The notes: generated by a model not told the origin, from the letters alone. A DNA stretch of 64,000 nt from Candidatus Gastranaerophilales bacterium (GCA_944323145.1 CALURJ010000004.1:1-64000); one strand, 5' to 3'. Positions 39,016 through 49,156 are shown, numbered from the stretch's first letter. A program made the numbers and translations.

Positions 39016-42000
39016 TTATGGGAATATTATTACACGTTTAAGCGGACTATTTTTCATTGAGAATGGGCATACACCTTGATAAGTTTTTGATGCAGAATAT
39101 ACATAAGCAATAGGTTTCTGATTTAATATAGTTATTTCATTTTGTTCTCCACTAGACTTTAGCATATTTTCATAAGCAGTATTATGGGCATCAACAATTT
39201 CTTGTTTTGACAAATATCTTCCATTGATATTGTAATAATCATCTAATTCGTTCAATCTTTTATCAACAATTTGTTCCATTAATAATCCGTATTCTTCATT
39301 TGTCAACCCTAAGTTTTCTTTGACAATATTTTTAATGTCACGCTCTCCTTTACCATACATAATTTCAACAAAATCATTATATGATTTTCCAAACCCTGAA
39401 TCTATATTATAATTACAAGTTTCTGCAACATTTCTGTTATCAAATTCTGAAATAATTCCTTCTGTACGGCCTGAAAAAGTCCTTGCGGCATTAGCTTTTA
39501 ACAAAGAATTTGAGAAAAATACTTTATCATTTTTATTACTTAACAATTCATATAAATTATCAACCCCATGTAAAGTAAAATGTCCCATCAAATAAAAATC
39601 ATCAGGCAATTTAGTTTTTCGAAGATCTATAACTTGACATTCGACACCATCAATAATTTGAGTTTCCCAATAAGGTTCAAGATCTTTTGCTGTTACTGAG
39701 TTGACAACCTGCATATTTTGGTAAACTTTTTTTTGAGCATCCTCAATTGGTTTTGTATCTACATTATTATTAGGATTTATTACATCTTCAATAAGTTTAG
39801 AAAGTTTTAATGTTCCAAATCTAGTATTTACAGCAACCTTATTTGCATTATTTTCCGGATTTAGATCTGGGTATGAATGTGCACCACAACTTTTTACATT
39901 TTCAGGATCATATTTCCTTGCGATATCAATATTAACGACACCACCATTAAATTCTTTACTCCAGCCAGAATATGCAACCAAGTCAGAAAGAGCATATTTT
40001 TGTGCTTCAGTAAGATTAAATCTTTCCAAAATTGCACTGGCAAAATCACCATTTTTATAACGTCTATGCATTATATCAATAGCGATACCATCATTATCAA
40101 TTGTAAAAGATTTCTCAACAACATTAGGAGTTGAATCTACATCATTAAATGCTCTTAACATCAAAGCTAGTTTTGCCATTTTTTGTTCATCAGCAGATAA
40201 AGTTTTGTATTGAGAATTATTTACAAGTGATTGCATTTCTTTTAATACAGTAACATCAACTCTCTGACCATCTGAACCAATTTTTCCAACAAGCATTGCA
40301 AATTCAGGGAAATCCTTTGTTAATGAATTATATACCGCATTCAATGCAGGATCTGAATTCAAGACTTTATTATTTTGGAATTTTTCAATACACTGTTTAA
40401 CTTTTTGTTCAATATTAGCTAAATTTTGTGGAGCATCCATTTGAGGTTTTGTAATTATACCTTCAATTTTACCATCATTTAAAGTCAAGCCAAAAGAATT
40501 TAGAACATCATTTGCTCTTGCTGGAGGTAAATCTTTTACAGCATCAATAATATCTTTTTCAAATTGATCTCTTGAATACTCAAGTTCAATTCCTCTGCTA
40601 ACATCACCGTTAGACAAAGTATTATCTAAAGTTTCAATTGTTTTTTCAAATTGATTTTGAGCTTGTTGTGAAACTTCTGATTTCCGGCTTGATTGATTGT
40701 TTCTAGAACTAATTATGTAATCAATATTTATTCCATGTTTATCTAAAATTACTTTATCCTGAGGACTTAAATCATGTTCAATATACCATTTCACATCATC
40801 TTTAACTGTTTCTCCTTTAATATAAGGAAGTAACCAAGATTTATCCTTAATAAGCCCATATAAATCATCCGGTAAAGATGCGTAATAATACAAATCATTT
40901 AAATTAATACCTTTACCGTTTGTATCAGAAGTGTTTCCTAAAGCGAACATACCACCTTTTTTAGCAGCTTCAATAATTTGTTCGGCCTTCTCCGGATTTT
41001 CCTTTATTGTATTATACAAATTACTTACAGTACAACGGTTAAAAGCATTATCAACATCGAGATCAAAGTCTTTTACTATATCTTTTAGTTCAGACTCAAC
41101 AATTTTAAGTTTATCAAAATCAATTTTGCCATCTACCATGTAATGTTTTGATATATCATAATTACAAGGTGGAGCATAGCGACTATAATAATCTTCTTTT
41201 CTAAGAGTCATAGATCTTGCAAGAGGAGAATTTTCCAATAATTCAAAAATTTCATTGTTTACAATGCCATTCTCATCATACAAAATATTTGGATCTTGAT
41301 TTAATTTCTTTAATGTATTCAATACCCCTACATTATGATAATCTTTTTGCATGTTTTTGATTAAACGCAACATAGTCATATCAAGAATACCATCTTGATT
41401 TCTATAATTTTCAAGAATTTTAACAACTTCAGACTTATCAAGCTTTAAATCATTTATCATATAATCTACAGCAAAACAGTTTTGAACATCAAGTTTGCCA
41501 TTAACTTTACATAAATTTCTTAAAGGCTCAGCATATTGATCATGATAAATATAAGTATCATATTTATAGGTTCTCAAATTATATTCTTTTACTTCTTTTT
41601 CTGATTGGAAAAATTCTTTTTCAACTTTTTTAATAATATAATTTTGAGTATCTTTATCAATAGTTTGTAAATCTATTTCTCCGGTATTCCTATCTTTTGT
41701 TAGATTATAATGTACATAATGTCCTGAAGAATCCGAATCCGGGAGTGTCATACCTATTTTAAATCCAATATCATCAAAATATTGAACATAATTTCCGTTC
41801 ATATCTTTTTTATAATTAATACCATTTTTTGCGATTTCTGCAATCATTAATGAATAAGAATAATCATTATAATTTTTTCTACTTTCAATTTTTTCATCAA
41901 ATAATTTATAAATAGAATTAAATGCATTCTTGTTAAATGTATATCCGTCTGTAGAATTACCTTCTGTGCAAGCTTCTATAATAGATGATGCAACTCCATT

Positions 42001-45000
42001 TCTAACATTTGGATGTGAAAATAATTGTTTTAAAGCATCTACTATTTGGCGTTGTACTTCCGGCTTAGCATAATTTAATTTCAAACATATAACTCGATTT
42101 ATTACGCTATTTGAAGAAGTTACAAGATCACTATCTTTGCCTTTAGGGATACAGTCTACTAATTCTTTAGCATAACCAAGCATTTCATCACTTAATAAAT
42201 TATTTTTATAATCTCTTGAGATCTTACTAAAATCTTCAAGCTTAAAATTATTGACGTCATAGCTATTATTTTCTAGTTCACTATTTCTTATTGATTCTAA
42301 CAAAGCTTTAGCTGCAGGACTTACACTTCCATCAGCTCTTTGACATAACTCATTACCTTTAATATTAAATTCTGCATCAGACATTCCAGAAGAAATTCCA
42401 GCCGGTAGAGATTCCGAATTTAATCTTGTAATTGTACCATCAGAATTCAGTCTAAACTTTTCACCGTTAATTTCCTGAATGTCACCTTGCTCAACTTTCC
42501 AATATCCATCTCCAACAGAAGTCTGATCAAGGCCCTTTAGATTAGAGCCTAATTGATAAGATCCTAAATGATAAGCTCCACGTTCTGTTGCTTGGTTTAC
42601 ATAACCTTGCATATCTGTATCAGGACTAATAGTATTTGCAAATTCATCCTTATAAATTCTTGTTAAATATTCATTTAAAGATCCAACTTCTGAAGATTTC
42701 ATATTATTATAATTTTCTAATAATTTTGCAGTAAATGGACTTTCAAGAATTTCCTGAATTGTAGCATCTTTGTTTTGAGTAGGGACAGATTTATCATTCA
42801 TTATAAGTTCTCTAAGTCCTTGTTCACCATATTGAGCAATAATATCTCGATATTGCAACATATGAGTATATTCATGAGAAATTATTTCTACTAAATCTTT
42901 TGCATTATTTTTATACTTATTAATTTGAATTGTACCTTTAGGCCAATTTGCTAAGCCATCAGCACCTTGCGTTTCTATGAATTCAATTTTAGGTTCACAA
43001 CCATTCATTCCAATTTCTTCAGATAATATTTTAACAACACCATCTACAAATTTTTGTTTATCTTTTCCAGAATCTTTAGCAAGATCACTAATTTCCTTAC
43101 TATGTTTTTTTGCAATATCTTTAAAAACATTTCCTAATTCTTCATAACGCTGAGTAAGTTTTTCTTTTAATTTTCCAGTAAATATCAAAGAAGTTACTTC
43201 CCCATTAACATTTGGTGCAGAAGCGCTTAAATCTGCTTCATTATTAAGATTGAATAAATCAACAGATTTATTTTCAACACCTGTATTAATATCTGTTTGT
43301 TGCCATTCTTTTTTTAATTTTTCTGCAACAATTTCTGCCGGATTTTCTGTTTTTGCTTTTTGGAGTAAATTAATTTCTGGAGTTGTTAATCCTTGAGGTT
43401 TATTAACCAAATTAGAGTTATTTGGATCTTTTTGGGCTCCAACTTCATCAATATTTTCTTTGGTATTTACTTCATTAGCATTATTCGTTACTACATCTAG
43501 CTGCATAATTACATAGCACTTAGCAATTGCTTCATCAATAGAATTAGCAATCTCTCTTGTACCATCTGGGTATTTTATTTCAAATACTTCTCGACCATTA
43601 ATTTCGGACTTTTTAATATTTAAATTGTTAATTGTATCACATTTTCTTAAATTTTCTTCCATCATCTGATTTCGGATATTCGCAGCACCTTTATGCATAA
43701 ATATTAGTTTAGAAATTGCTTTTATTTCTCCAAGCATAGAAGCCTGACCTTTAAATTTTTCCCATAAGAAAGAAGTAAGTCCTTCCTCTGTTAATTCTTT
43801 TGGTAAATGTCTTTCTCCGTTTTCATCTTTTATCATTAATTCTTTTGCAACTTCATTAGCTGTTTCATATAGTGTAAAGCCTGATACTTCTGCAAGAACA
43901 CCAGCTGATTTTGCTAAAAATCCAGGTTTTTGATTTGTTAAATATGTTTTCATCAAATCTGTACCTGATACTGTTGAATTCTTTTCAAATAATTTACTAA
44001 CTTTTTGAGTAGCTTTAAGAACAGGTTTTTCAAAAGATTTCATTGTTAAATTAACAACTTTGCCAACCACAGTGGAGTTCAACAACCCTGCAGCTGCACC
44101 AAATTTAGCAGACTCAATATTACCTTCCTTATACATCTCCCATTCTTGTTCAGCTTGGTTCCCAGTATATTGAATGTCTTTTGTTTTTAAGTTGATATAA
44201 TTTTTTGAAGATTCCCACAACGTAAAAGTAGCACTAGAAGTTGCCATTGCTCCAGTTATTTTAGCTATAGTGACTGGATTTGCCCCTATTTTTAGCACAG
44301 TAGTATTACCAACATTAGATAATGTTTTTGGGAAATATGGAGTTAATTTCGAACCAACTTTACCTCCGACTTGGGCAACACCTTTCCCAATAGCTTCTGT
44401 ACCAAGAAGCATTAATACAATATCTCCTGCTCCATCAACGTAACTTTGAAAATTAACTTTTTTGGTAGCATTTTCAACAGCTTTATCTCCATAAGCTCTG
44501 TTATATGCCTCACTCCAATCGGCTCCTTCTTTTGAAGCTATATCAATAAAATTTTGTATATTTTTTTCGTTATATTCTATTCCTGTGATTTCTTTAAAAG
44601 TTTTCTTAAATTCAGCTTCATTTCCTGATTTTGACTTTAAATAACTGACAGCAAAATCTCGTTCTTGTTCTAAACGTTTTACCACATCGTCAAAACAAGT
44701 TGCAACATCCGTAGGGTTAATTTTTGATAGTAAACTGCCAAGCTTTTCTCTATAAAATCCTACATTCAACCAACCTTGATTTCCTTGATAGTTTTTAATT
44801 ACTTCTATAGCCTTGTCGTAAGCCAATGCAACGTTTTCCGCAGCAGCTTGTCTAAAACTTTGTTGTTTATATTTTGGACTATTTTGTAATATTTTAAGTT
44901 CATTTTCAGTCCTTATATTTACAAGCCCAAATCTGTCGGCAATTTGACTAAAAGTTGGATTTTGCATACCAATAAAATCGTTCGCAGAAATTTTATCCAA

Positions 45001-46659
45001 TTCAGATTGAGGTAATTGAACTAATCTGCTATATACCTGTTTTCCAACCCCACTGTTCAAATCCAATTTTAAAATATCTGTGATAAACATTTCAACAGGA
45101 ATTTGTTTACTTTGCAGTTTTTGGAAAGGAGAACGTGTATCGAATTGTCCTTTAGCTGTTGTATTTATAATTTTCCCGGAATCGAACATATTGATTTCCG
45201 GATAAATTTGCATAATTGTTGCTTTTATTTTGTTAGGATCAGTAATATTTTTTGATTTGCAATATTTTACAACATTTAAAACATTATTTTTTTGATATTG
45301 ATCTAATGAATTAAATTTTGCATAAAAAATTTGATTTTTTTTATTTGGCGGAAAACCGGCTTCAGAGAGAGTATGAATTGTTTTTTCATCTGCACGTCCT
45401 GATGTATATTTAAATTTAGATCCCTTTGTTAACTTTGCGCCTTTATTTAGAATAATAAGTTCATTAGCATAATCATTGATTTGCGCTTTTGTTAAATTGG
45501 TATTGCCTTGTTCTGCAAGTAAATCTTTGGCCAAATCATACATATTAGCATAATTTTTATTTAACTGTTTTTGAGAAATATTGGAAGCATAAATTCTTTT
45601 AATACTTTGTTTAACTGCAAAATTATTATAACTTTGAATAGCTCCTTCTTTGGTTTTTCTTGTCCTAATAGGATAAGAATCTGCATTAAATTCTCCTGGA
45701 ATAAGGATATCTTCTCCAACTTGTAAAGTTTTCTTAACAAGTCTTGGATTAATTTCTTTTAATTTACCTAAGTTAATTCCAAATTTTTGAGCAATAATAT
45801 TTAAAGATTCACCATTTTGAACAACTGTTTTAGTATTACCTTTCCCATCATATTTAACTTCATTAACTTTACCATTTTTAGATATTGTTTGCTGGAAAAC
45901 TCTATGCGCAGAATTGTTATCATAAGCTTCAATTCCTGAACCTTTATATATAGTCAATACATTCTTGCCATCTGCTTTTTGTTTTTTCTCAACAATATAA
46001 CCGTTTTCGGAGTAAACATTTATAATATTCCCAGCATTATCTGTTGTTGTTCTGTCAATTAATTTATCTGAAGCTACTTGCCCATTTGCATCAGCCTCAA
46101 GAGCAGTTGTTACTACAGTAGAACCATCAGAATTTTTAGTAACTAATTCTACATGCGCAAATATTTCATCAGTTTCTGCAATATAATTAAAGTCTGTTGT
46201 TGAAATTTCTTTATCATTTTCTTTTCGTACAAGTTTTATTGGTTTATTTTCAGAATTGTATGTTATAAAATCTTCCATTTTTGAACCATTATCGGAAAGA
46301 TATTTCTTTACTTCTGTTTTTTGAGTAGTTGTGTTGGTAGAATTATTTATAGTAGCAGAAGTATCTTTAATTAATTTGTCACCCCCTATTTCTTCATTTA
46401 TATTGTTTTGAGGGAATAGTTGAATTTCTTTACCATCTAAATTATTTCCTCCAGTTATATTTTTGTTTGTAGCAGACATTGCATTCCACAAGCTTTGTGC
46501 TTCTCCTGCCTGCAAAATTTTATCCTCACCTGCAAAGATATTGAAAAGTTTTTTTGTTTTTTCATCAGCATCTTTTAGGTCTTCTTCCTTTATTTCTTTG
46601 AAGTTAGAAAGCCTAAATTCTCCACCTTTATTAAATTTCAAAAAATCTTCGCCTGACAT
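39016..46659 (-). CDS. Giant LysM protein with a metallopeptidase-like HExxH motif
   Basis: 2547 residues. A polar N-terminal part leads to one LysM module at about residues 278-322 (VVQNGESLNIIAQKFGINL to ILIPGE). Hydrophobic stretches follow near residues 740-820 and 870-960. At residues 1262-1266 is HEYTH, followed around 1358 by ATERGAYHLG, which could supply the third zinc ligand. The second half is long and helical, without recognised domains. The last 250 residues contain MGHFTLHGVDNLYELL and ARTFSGRTEGII. No signal peptide is visible. A large cell-surface or injected effector, or a polymorphic-toxin-like protein, is possible. The gene is flanked by direct repeats. Confidence 0.75.
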   Translation of the reverse strand: MSGEDFLKFNKGGEFRLSNFKEIKEEDLKDADEKTKKLFNIFAGEDKILQAGEAQSLWNAMSATNKNITGGNNLDGKEIQLFPQNNINEEIGGDKLIKDTSATINNSTNTTTQKTEVKKYLSDNGSKMEDFITYNSENKPIKLVRKENDKEISTTDFNYIAETDEIFAHVELVTKNSDGSTVVTTALEADANGQVASDKLIDRTTTDNAGNIINVYSENGYIVEKKQKADGKNVLTIYKGSGIEAYDNNSAHRVFQQTISKNGKVNEVKYDGKGNTKTVVQNGESLNIIAQKFGINLGKLKEINPRLVKKTLQVGEDILIPGEFNADSYPIRTRKTKEGAIQSYNNFAVKQSIKRIYASNISQKQLNKNYANMYDLAKDLLAEQGNTNLTKAQINDYANELIILNKGAKLTKGSKFKYTSGRADEKTIHTLSEAGFPPNKKNQIFYAKFNSLDQYQKNNVLNVVKYCKSKNITDPNKIKATIMQIYPEINMFDSGKIINTTAKGQFDTRSPFQKLQSKQIPVEMFITDILKLDLNSGVGKQVYSRLVQLPQSELDKISANDFIGMQNPTFSQIADRFGLVNIRTENELKILQNSPKYKQQSFRQAAAENVALAYDKAIEVIKNYQGNQGWLNVGFYREKLGSLLSKINPTDVATCFDDVVKRLEQERDFAVSYLKSKSGNEAEFKKTFKEITGIEYNEKNIQNFIDIASKEGADWSEAYNRAYGDKAVENATKKVNFQSYVDGAGDIVLMLLGTEAIGKGVAQVGGKVGSKLTPYFPKTLSNVGNTTVLKIGANPVTIAKITGAMATSSATFTLWESSKNYINLKTKDIQYTGNQAEQEWEMYKEGNIESAKFGAAAGLLNSTVVGKVVNLTMKSFEKPVLKATQKVSKLFEKNSTVSGTDLMKTYLTNQKPGFLAKSAGVLAEVSGFTLYETANEVAKELMIKDENGERHLPKELTEEGLTSFLWEKFKGQASMLGEIKAISKLIFMHKGAANIRNQMMEENLRKCDTINNLNIKKSEINGREVFEIKYPDGTREIANSIDEAIAKCYVIMQLDVVTNNANEVNTKENIDEVGAQKDPNNSNLVNKPQGLTTPEINLLQKAKTENPAEIVAEKLKKEWQQTDINTGVENKSVDLFNLNNEADLSASAPNVNGEVTSLIFTGKLKEKLTQRYEELGNVFKDIAKKHSKEISDLAKDSGKDKQKFVDGVVKILSEEIGMNGCEPKIEFIETQGADGLANWPKGTIQINKYKNNAKDLVEIISHEYTHMLQYRDIIAQYGEQGLRELIMNDKSVPTQNKDATIQEILESPFTAKLLENYNNMKSSEVGSLNEYLTRIYKDEFANTISPDTDMQGYVNQATERGAYHLGSYQLGSNLKGLDQTSVGDGYWKVEQGDIQEINGEKFRLNSDGTITRLNSESLPAGISSGMSDAEFNIKGNELCQRADGSVSPAAKALLESIRNSELENNSYDVNNFKLEDFSKISRDYKNNLLSDEMLGYAKELVDCIPKGKDSDLVTSSNSVINRVICLKLNYAKPEVQRQIVDALKQLFSHPNVRNGVASSIIEACTEGNSTDGYTFNKNAFNSIYKLFDEKIESRKNYNDYSYSLMIAEIAKNGINYKKDMNGNYVQYFDDIGFKIGMTLPDSDSSGHYVHYNLTKDRNTGEIDLQTIDKDTQNYIIKKVEKEFFQSEKEVKEYNLRTYKYDTYIYHDQYAEPLRNLCKVNGKLDVQNCFAVDYMINDLKLDKSEVVKILENYRNQDGILDMTMLRLIKNMQKDYHNVGVLNTLKKLNQDPNILYDENGIVNNEIFELLENSPLARSMTLRKEDYYSRYAPPCNYDISKHYMVDGKIDFDKLKIVESELKDIVKDFDLDVDNAFNRCTVSNLYNTIKENPEKAEQIIEAAKKGGMFALGNTSDTNGKGINLNDLYYYASLPDDLYGLIKDKSWLLPYIKGETVKDDVKWYIEHDLSPQDKVILDKHGINIDYIISSRNNQSSRKSEVSQQAQNQFEKTIETLDNTLSNGDVSRGIELEYSRDQFEKDIIDAVKDLPPARANDVLNSFGLTLNDGKIEGIITKPQMDAPQNLANIEQKVKQCIEKFQNNKVLNSDPALNAVYNSLTKDFPEFAMLVGKIGSDGQRVDVTVLKEMQSLVNNSQYKTLSADEQKMAKLALMLRAFNDVDSTPNVVEKSFTIDNDGIAIDIMHRRYKNGDFASAILERFNLTEAQKYALSDLVAYSGWSKEFNGGVVNIDIARKYDPENVKSCGAHSYPDLNPENNANKVAVNTRFGTLKLSKLIEDVINPNNNVDTKPIEDAQKKVYQNMQVVNSVTAKDLEPYWETQIIDGVECQVIDLRKTKLPDDFYLMGHFTLHGVDNLYELLSNKNDKVFFSNSLLKANAARTFSGRTEGIISEFDNRNVAETCNYNIDSGFGKSYNDFVEIMYGKGERDIKNIVKENLGLTNEEYGLLMEQIVDKRLNELDDYYNINGRYLSKQEIVDAHNTAYENMLKSSGEQNEITILNQKPIAYVYSASKTYQGVCPFSMKNSPLKRVIIFP

Positions 46660-46802
46660 TACACTTCCTTGTATATAAATTAAAATAATTATTTACAATG
46701 ATATACAAGTGTATTATCGTAGATTTCTGAAGAAAACTTTAATTTTTTTTACAATTATGTAAAAATCGTTACAATTTATAACCTAAATGCAAATATAATA
46801 AC

Positions 46803-46827
46803 AAAAAATGGCACTTTAGAAGTGCCA
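46803..46827 (-). terminator. Terminator-like hairpin beside direct repeat copy 2
   Basis: Stem TGGCACTT (46809-46816) with AAGTGCCA (46820-46827), three-base loop. Read on the minus strand it ends in a T run. It closes any minus-strand transcript that runs through repeat copy 2 and so isolates the giant gene, whose promoter must lie between it and 46660. Confidence 0.7.
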
Positions 46828-46832
46828 AAATT

Positions 46833-46944
46833 AAATGGGGCGTCTGATGGTATAAGGTTAGAACCTTTTTACTCTGATCTGGCTCACTATGCTTTGCATG
46901 AAATAGAAACTATGAATAACATAAAACGCTTTCATTATGCTTAA
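46833..46944 (-). repeat. 112-bp direct repeat, copy 2, with 19 bases of the tRNA-His 3' end
   Basis: 105 of 112 bases are identical to copy 1 at 38887-38998. Bases 46832-46850 are identical to 48973-48991, which are the CCA end, acceptor strand and part of the T stem of tRNA-His plus four bases beyond it, in the same orientation. The remaining 94 bases do not fold into a tRNA. This fits an attachment-site remnant next to the end of an integrated element, or a conserved small RNA. Confidence 0.8.
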
Positions 46945-46986
46945 AATCAGAATAATGACTCTGTTATTTGTACATATAATTTATCT

Positions 46987-47390
46987 TTAATTATAGGCAT
47001 TACAAATATTATTTGCCTGTAAATCCGCATACACTTGTTTCATTCTCGTTAAGCGATCGGGTATATCATCTTTATCCGTAATAATTTCTCTGTCATCATA
47101 TTGTGAAAAACAATATCTTCAGGGTTGAACGAACCAGCATGAGTTCTTTTATATTCGTCCATTGCCTCTGCATAAATATTATCGTAATTCCGATTGCCAA
47201 TGTCGTTGCAGATAAGAGCACCGATATTTTTATCTAAAAAACTTACTGTTTGAGAACTTTGAATATTTATGAATTCCTCATTCATAGTAGAGCCAATATT
47301 TGAAGGGTTATTTATATCTGCGTATAATAAACCACCGTAAGTTTGATCTATTGTTAGACTCTTTTCTTTTTCTTCGGTTAACATTCTCAT
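46987..47390 (-). pseudogene. Small unknown gene broken by a frameshift
   Basis: The ATG at 47390 (AGGAG six bases before) opens a frame that closes at 47049 after 113 residues. The next frame continues with coding-like sequence, SQYDDREIITDKDD, DIPDRLTRMKQVYADLQ and NNICNAYN, to a stop at 46987-46989. The switch point lies near a run of five T in the codons for IVF, so a one-base indel probably broke a protein of about 134 residues. It could also be a sequencing error. The family is unknown. It lies between repeat copy 2 and a lipoprotein gene. Confidence 0.55.
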
Positions 47391-47417
47391 AATAAACTCC
47401 TATCTTTTTTAGCCCTT

Positions 47418-48566
47418 TTAATACACATATATATATATTTTTTTAGTTGCCTTTGCCCAACGAGGAGAATACAACACTCTATCTCTTAATGTTATAGCAT
47501 TAGGAACTGCATTTTGGTTTATTTGAGGGAATACATTTGGAATTCTGCCACCTATTATTATAAGTTTATTGGTACCTTTTAAAGGGTACATTAGCCCTGT
47601 AGAACTTCGTAAATATTCATTTTTTTTAATAAGTTCTTTTGTATCTATATTATATTCATATAATGGGCAAAACCAAGATGAATTATCTTCTTTACTATTT
47701 GTCACTTCGGATACTCTTATTCCATAATCTACTTCTCTATTTGAAATTATCAAATATCGATTTTCAGTCAATTTATGTTGCCCAAAAAACAGAAAATTAT
47801 CATTAAATTCCGGATATAACTGTATATAACTATTAACAAGATCTTGGTATTTAAATGTTGTTCTAGGATATTTTTCAGGAGGTGTAATATAATCTTTGTC
47901 CCCCTTTTTGATTGGTTTGGAAATTGTGTTGTTCTTTATATCAACTATTTCCATTTCTTCAGTTTTAATCATATTACAATAAGAAGCTATCTTACCATCT
48001 TTCAAATTTGTCATTATGTAAGGTATAATATTGGTATAGTAAGGATATATTTGATCTCCGTGTCTAGGATAACTTCTACACATTGAACTCCTGCCAAGTA
48101 TTGAAAATGAATTATTTTCAGGATTATATATCTGATATAGTTCAGCATTTTTCTTTTTAGGGTATGTTTCTTGAGAAATAACTCCAGCATTAAATAATAC
48201 CCTACCGTCATCCAATACTATTGCGTGTTGTGGATGGTTCGAAGGTGTCAATAAATTTAGATAATAAGGGAATTCTTTTATTGTTGTAAATTTTCCTGTT
48301 GATGGGTCGAATATTTCAAGGTGAGAATAGTTATAACCAACGTTTTGCTTGGAATTTCTTTCTATGATTAGAACTCGCCCATCTTTCAAGATAGTTGCAG
48401 GTCCCGGTAAATATTTAGTTTCACCCACATAATATAAACCCGGTTTCGGATTAGGATCTTTTGGATTGTACTTAGGCACACCTCCCGCAAATGAACAACC
48501 GGAAGCGGATATAATAATTCCAAAAATTAACAAAAATATTATAAAAAATTTTTTCACATTTTTCAT
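47418..48566 (-). CDS. Lipoprotein with a Kelch-like beta-propeller
   Basis: 382 residues. The signal peptide ends in the lipobox ISASGC (Cys near residue 24), so it is anchored by lipid in the envelope. The rest has repeated Kelch/galactose-oxidase-like blades: ATILKDGRVLIIE, HLEIFDPSTGKFT, AIVLDDGRVLFNAG, AELYQIYNPENNSFS, and GTNKLIIIGGR. A binding role for glycans or proteins is possible. It lies in the segment between tRNA-His and repeat copy 2. Confidence 0.75.
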   Translation of the reverse strand: MKNVKKFFIIFLLIFGIIISASGCSFAGGVPKYNPKDPNPKPGLYYVGETKYLPGPATILKDGRVLIIERNSKQNVGYNYSHLEIFDPSTGKFTTIKEFPYYLNLLTPSNHPQHAIVLDDGRVLFNAGVISQETYPKKKNAELYQIYNPENNSFSILGRSSMCRSYPRHGDQIYPYYTNIIPYIMTNLKDGKIASYCNMIKTEEMEIVDIKNNTISKPIKKGDKDYITPPEKYPRTTFKYQDLVNSYIQLYPEFNDNFLFFGQHKLTENRYLIISNREVDYGIRVSEVTNSKEDNSSWFCPLYEYNIDTKELIKKNEYLRSSTGLMYPLKGTNKLIIIGGRIPNVFPQINQNAVPNAITLRDRVLYSPRWAKATKKIYIYVY

Positions 48567-48943
48567 CTCTTATTCATTAACCCAATTTTAAATAAAATAT
48601 AATATTTCTTTATTCTTGACTAGAAGCTATAAGTTCACATGATAAAACCTAAAACAATAAACATTCCATTCTACTTCTTACCCATTACTCAAAAATACTT
48701 CAAACAAAATATATGTTATTTGCCATAGGTCTATATTTTTTTTTTGAAACATTTTCTCATTCACGATACTATATCCCGAAAACTATGTCAAGCTAGTATT
48801 GTACAGCTATAAAAAAAAATTAATCTGCTCTTTTAATAATTTTTTCATATTTTTCTTTTATTGTTTCTATCTGATTTAATCAGCCAAATAAATATTGGGA
48901 GAAATTCTAAGGTTAGAACCCTCGAAACGAGCATTATACCTAA
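48567..48943. other. AT-rich intergenic region with a repeat-like fragment
   Basis: No gene was seen in these 377 bases. At 48907-48920 it has CTAAGGTTAGAACC, which matches a 13-base part (TAAGGTTAGAACC) of both 112-bp repeats. This suggests that a decayed third copy lies next to the tRNA terminator. Confidence 0.5.
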
Positions 48944-48964
48944 TAAAAAAGACCCCGAAGGGTC
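48944..48964 (-). terminator. Terminator of tRNA-His
   Basis: Read on the minus strand: GACCC-TTCG-GGGTC followed by six T, a strong hairpin with a UUCG tetraloop, 12 bases after the CCA end. Confidence 0.85.
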
Positions 48965-48976
48965 AATTTTAATAAA

Positions 48977-49053
48977 TGGGGCGTCTGATGGGATTCGAAC
49001 CCATGCATATCGGAACCACAATCCGAGGTCTTAACCACTTGACGACAGACGCC
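48977..49053 (-). tRNA. tRNA-His (anticodon GTG)
   Basis: It folds as a full cloverleaf. The acceptor GCGTCTG/CAGACGC has the extra 5' G opposite C73 that is specific to tRNA-His. The D stem is GTC/GAC, the anticodon stem TCGGA/TCCGA with loop TTGTGGT, and the T stem ATGGG/CCCAT with loop TTCGAAT. CCA is encoded. Its 3' end is duplicated at 46832-46850 and, less well, at 38887-38904. Confidence 0.96.
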
Positions 49054-49106
49054 ATCTGTTACTTTTCTATAATAACATAAACATTATTGAAATCAAGACA
49101 ATATAT

Positions 49107-49137
49107 AAAAAATCCTGCCTATTAAGCAGGATTTTTT
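49107..49137 (-). terminator. Terminator of rpaB
   Basis: A 12-bp stem (49107-49118 with 49126-49137, loop CTATTAA) that ends in six T when read on the minus strand. It lies 20 bases after the rpaB stop codon. The A run on the other side could also serve plus-strand transcripts. Confidence 0.8.
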
Positions 49138-49156
49138 ATTACAAGAATAATTTAAA

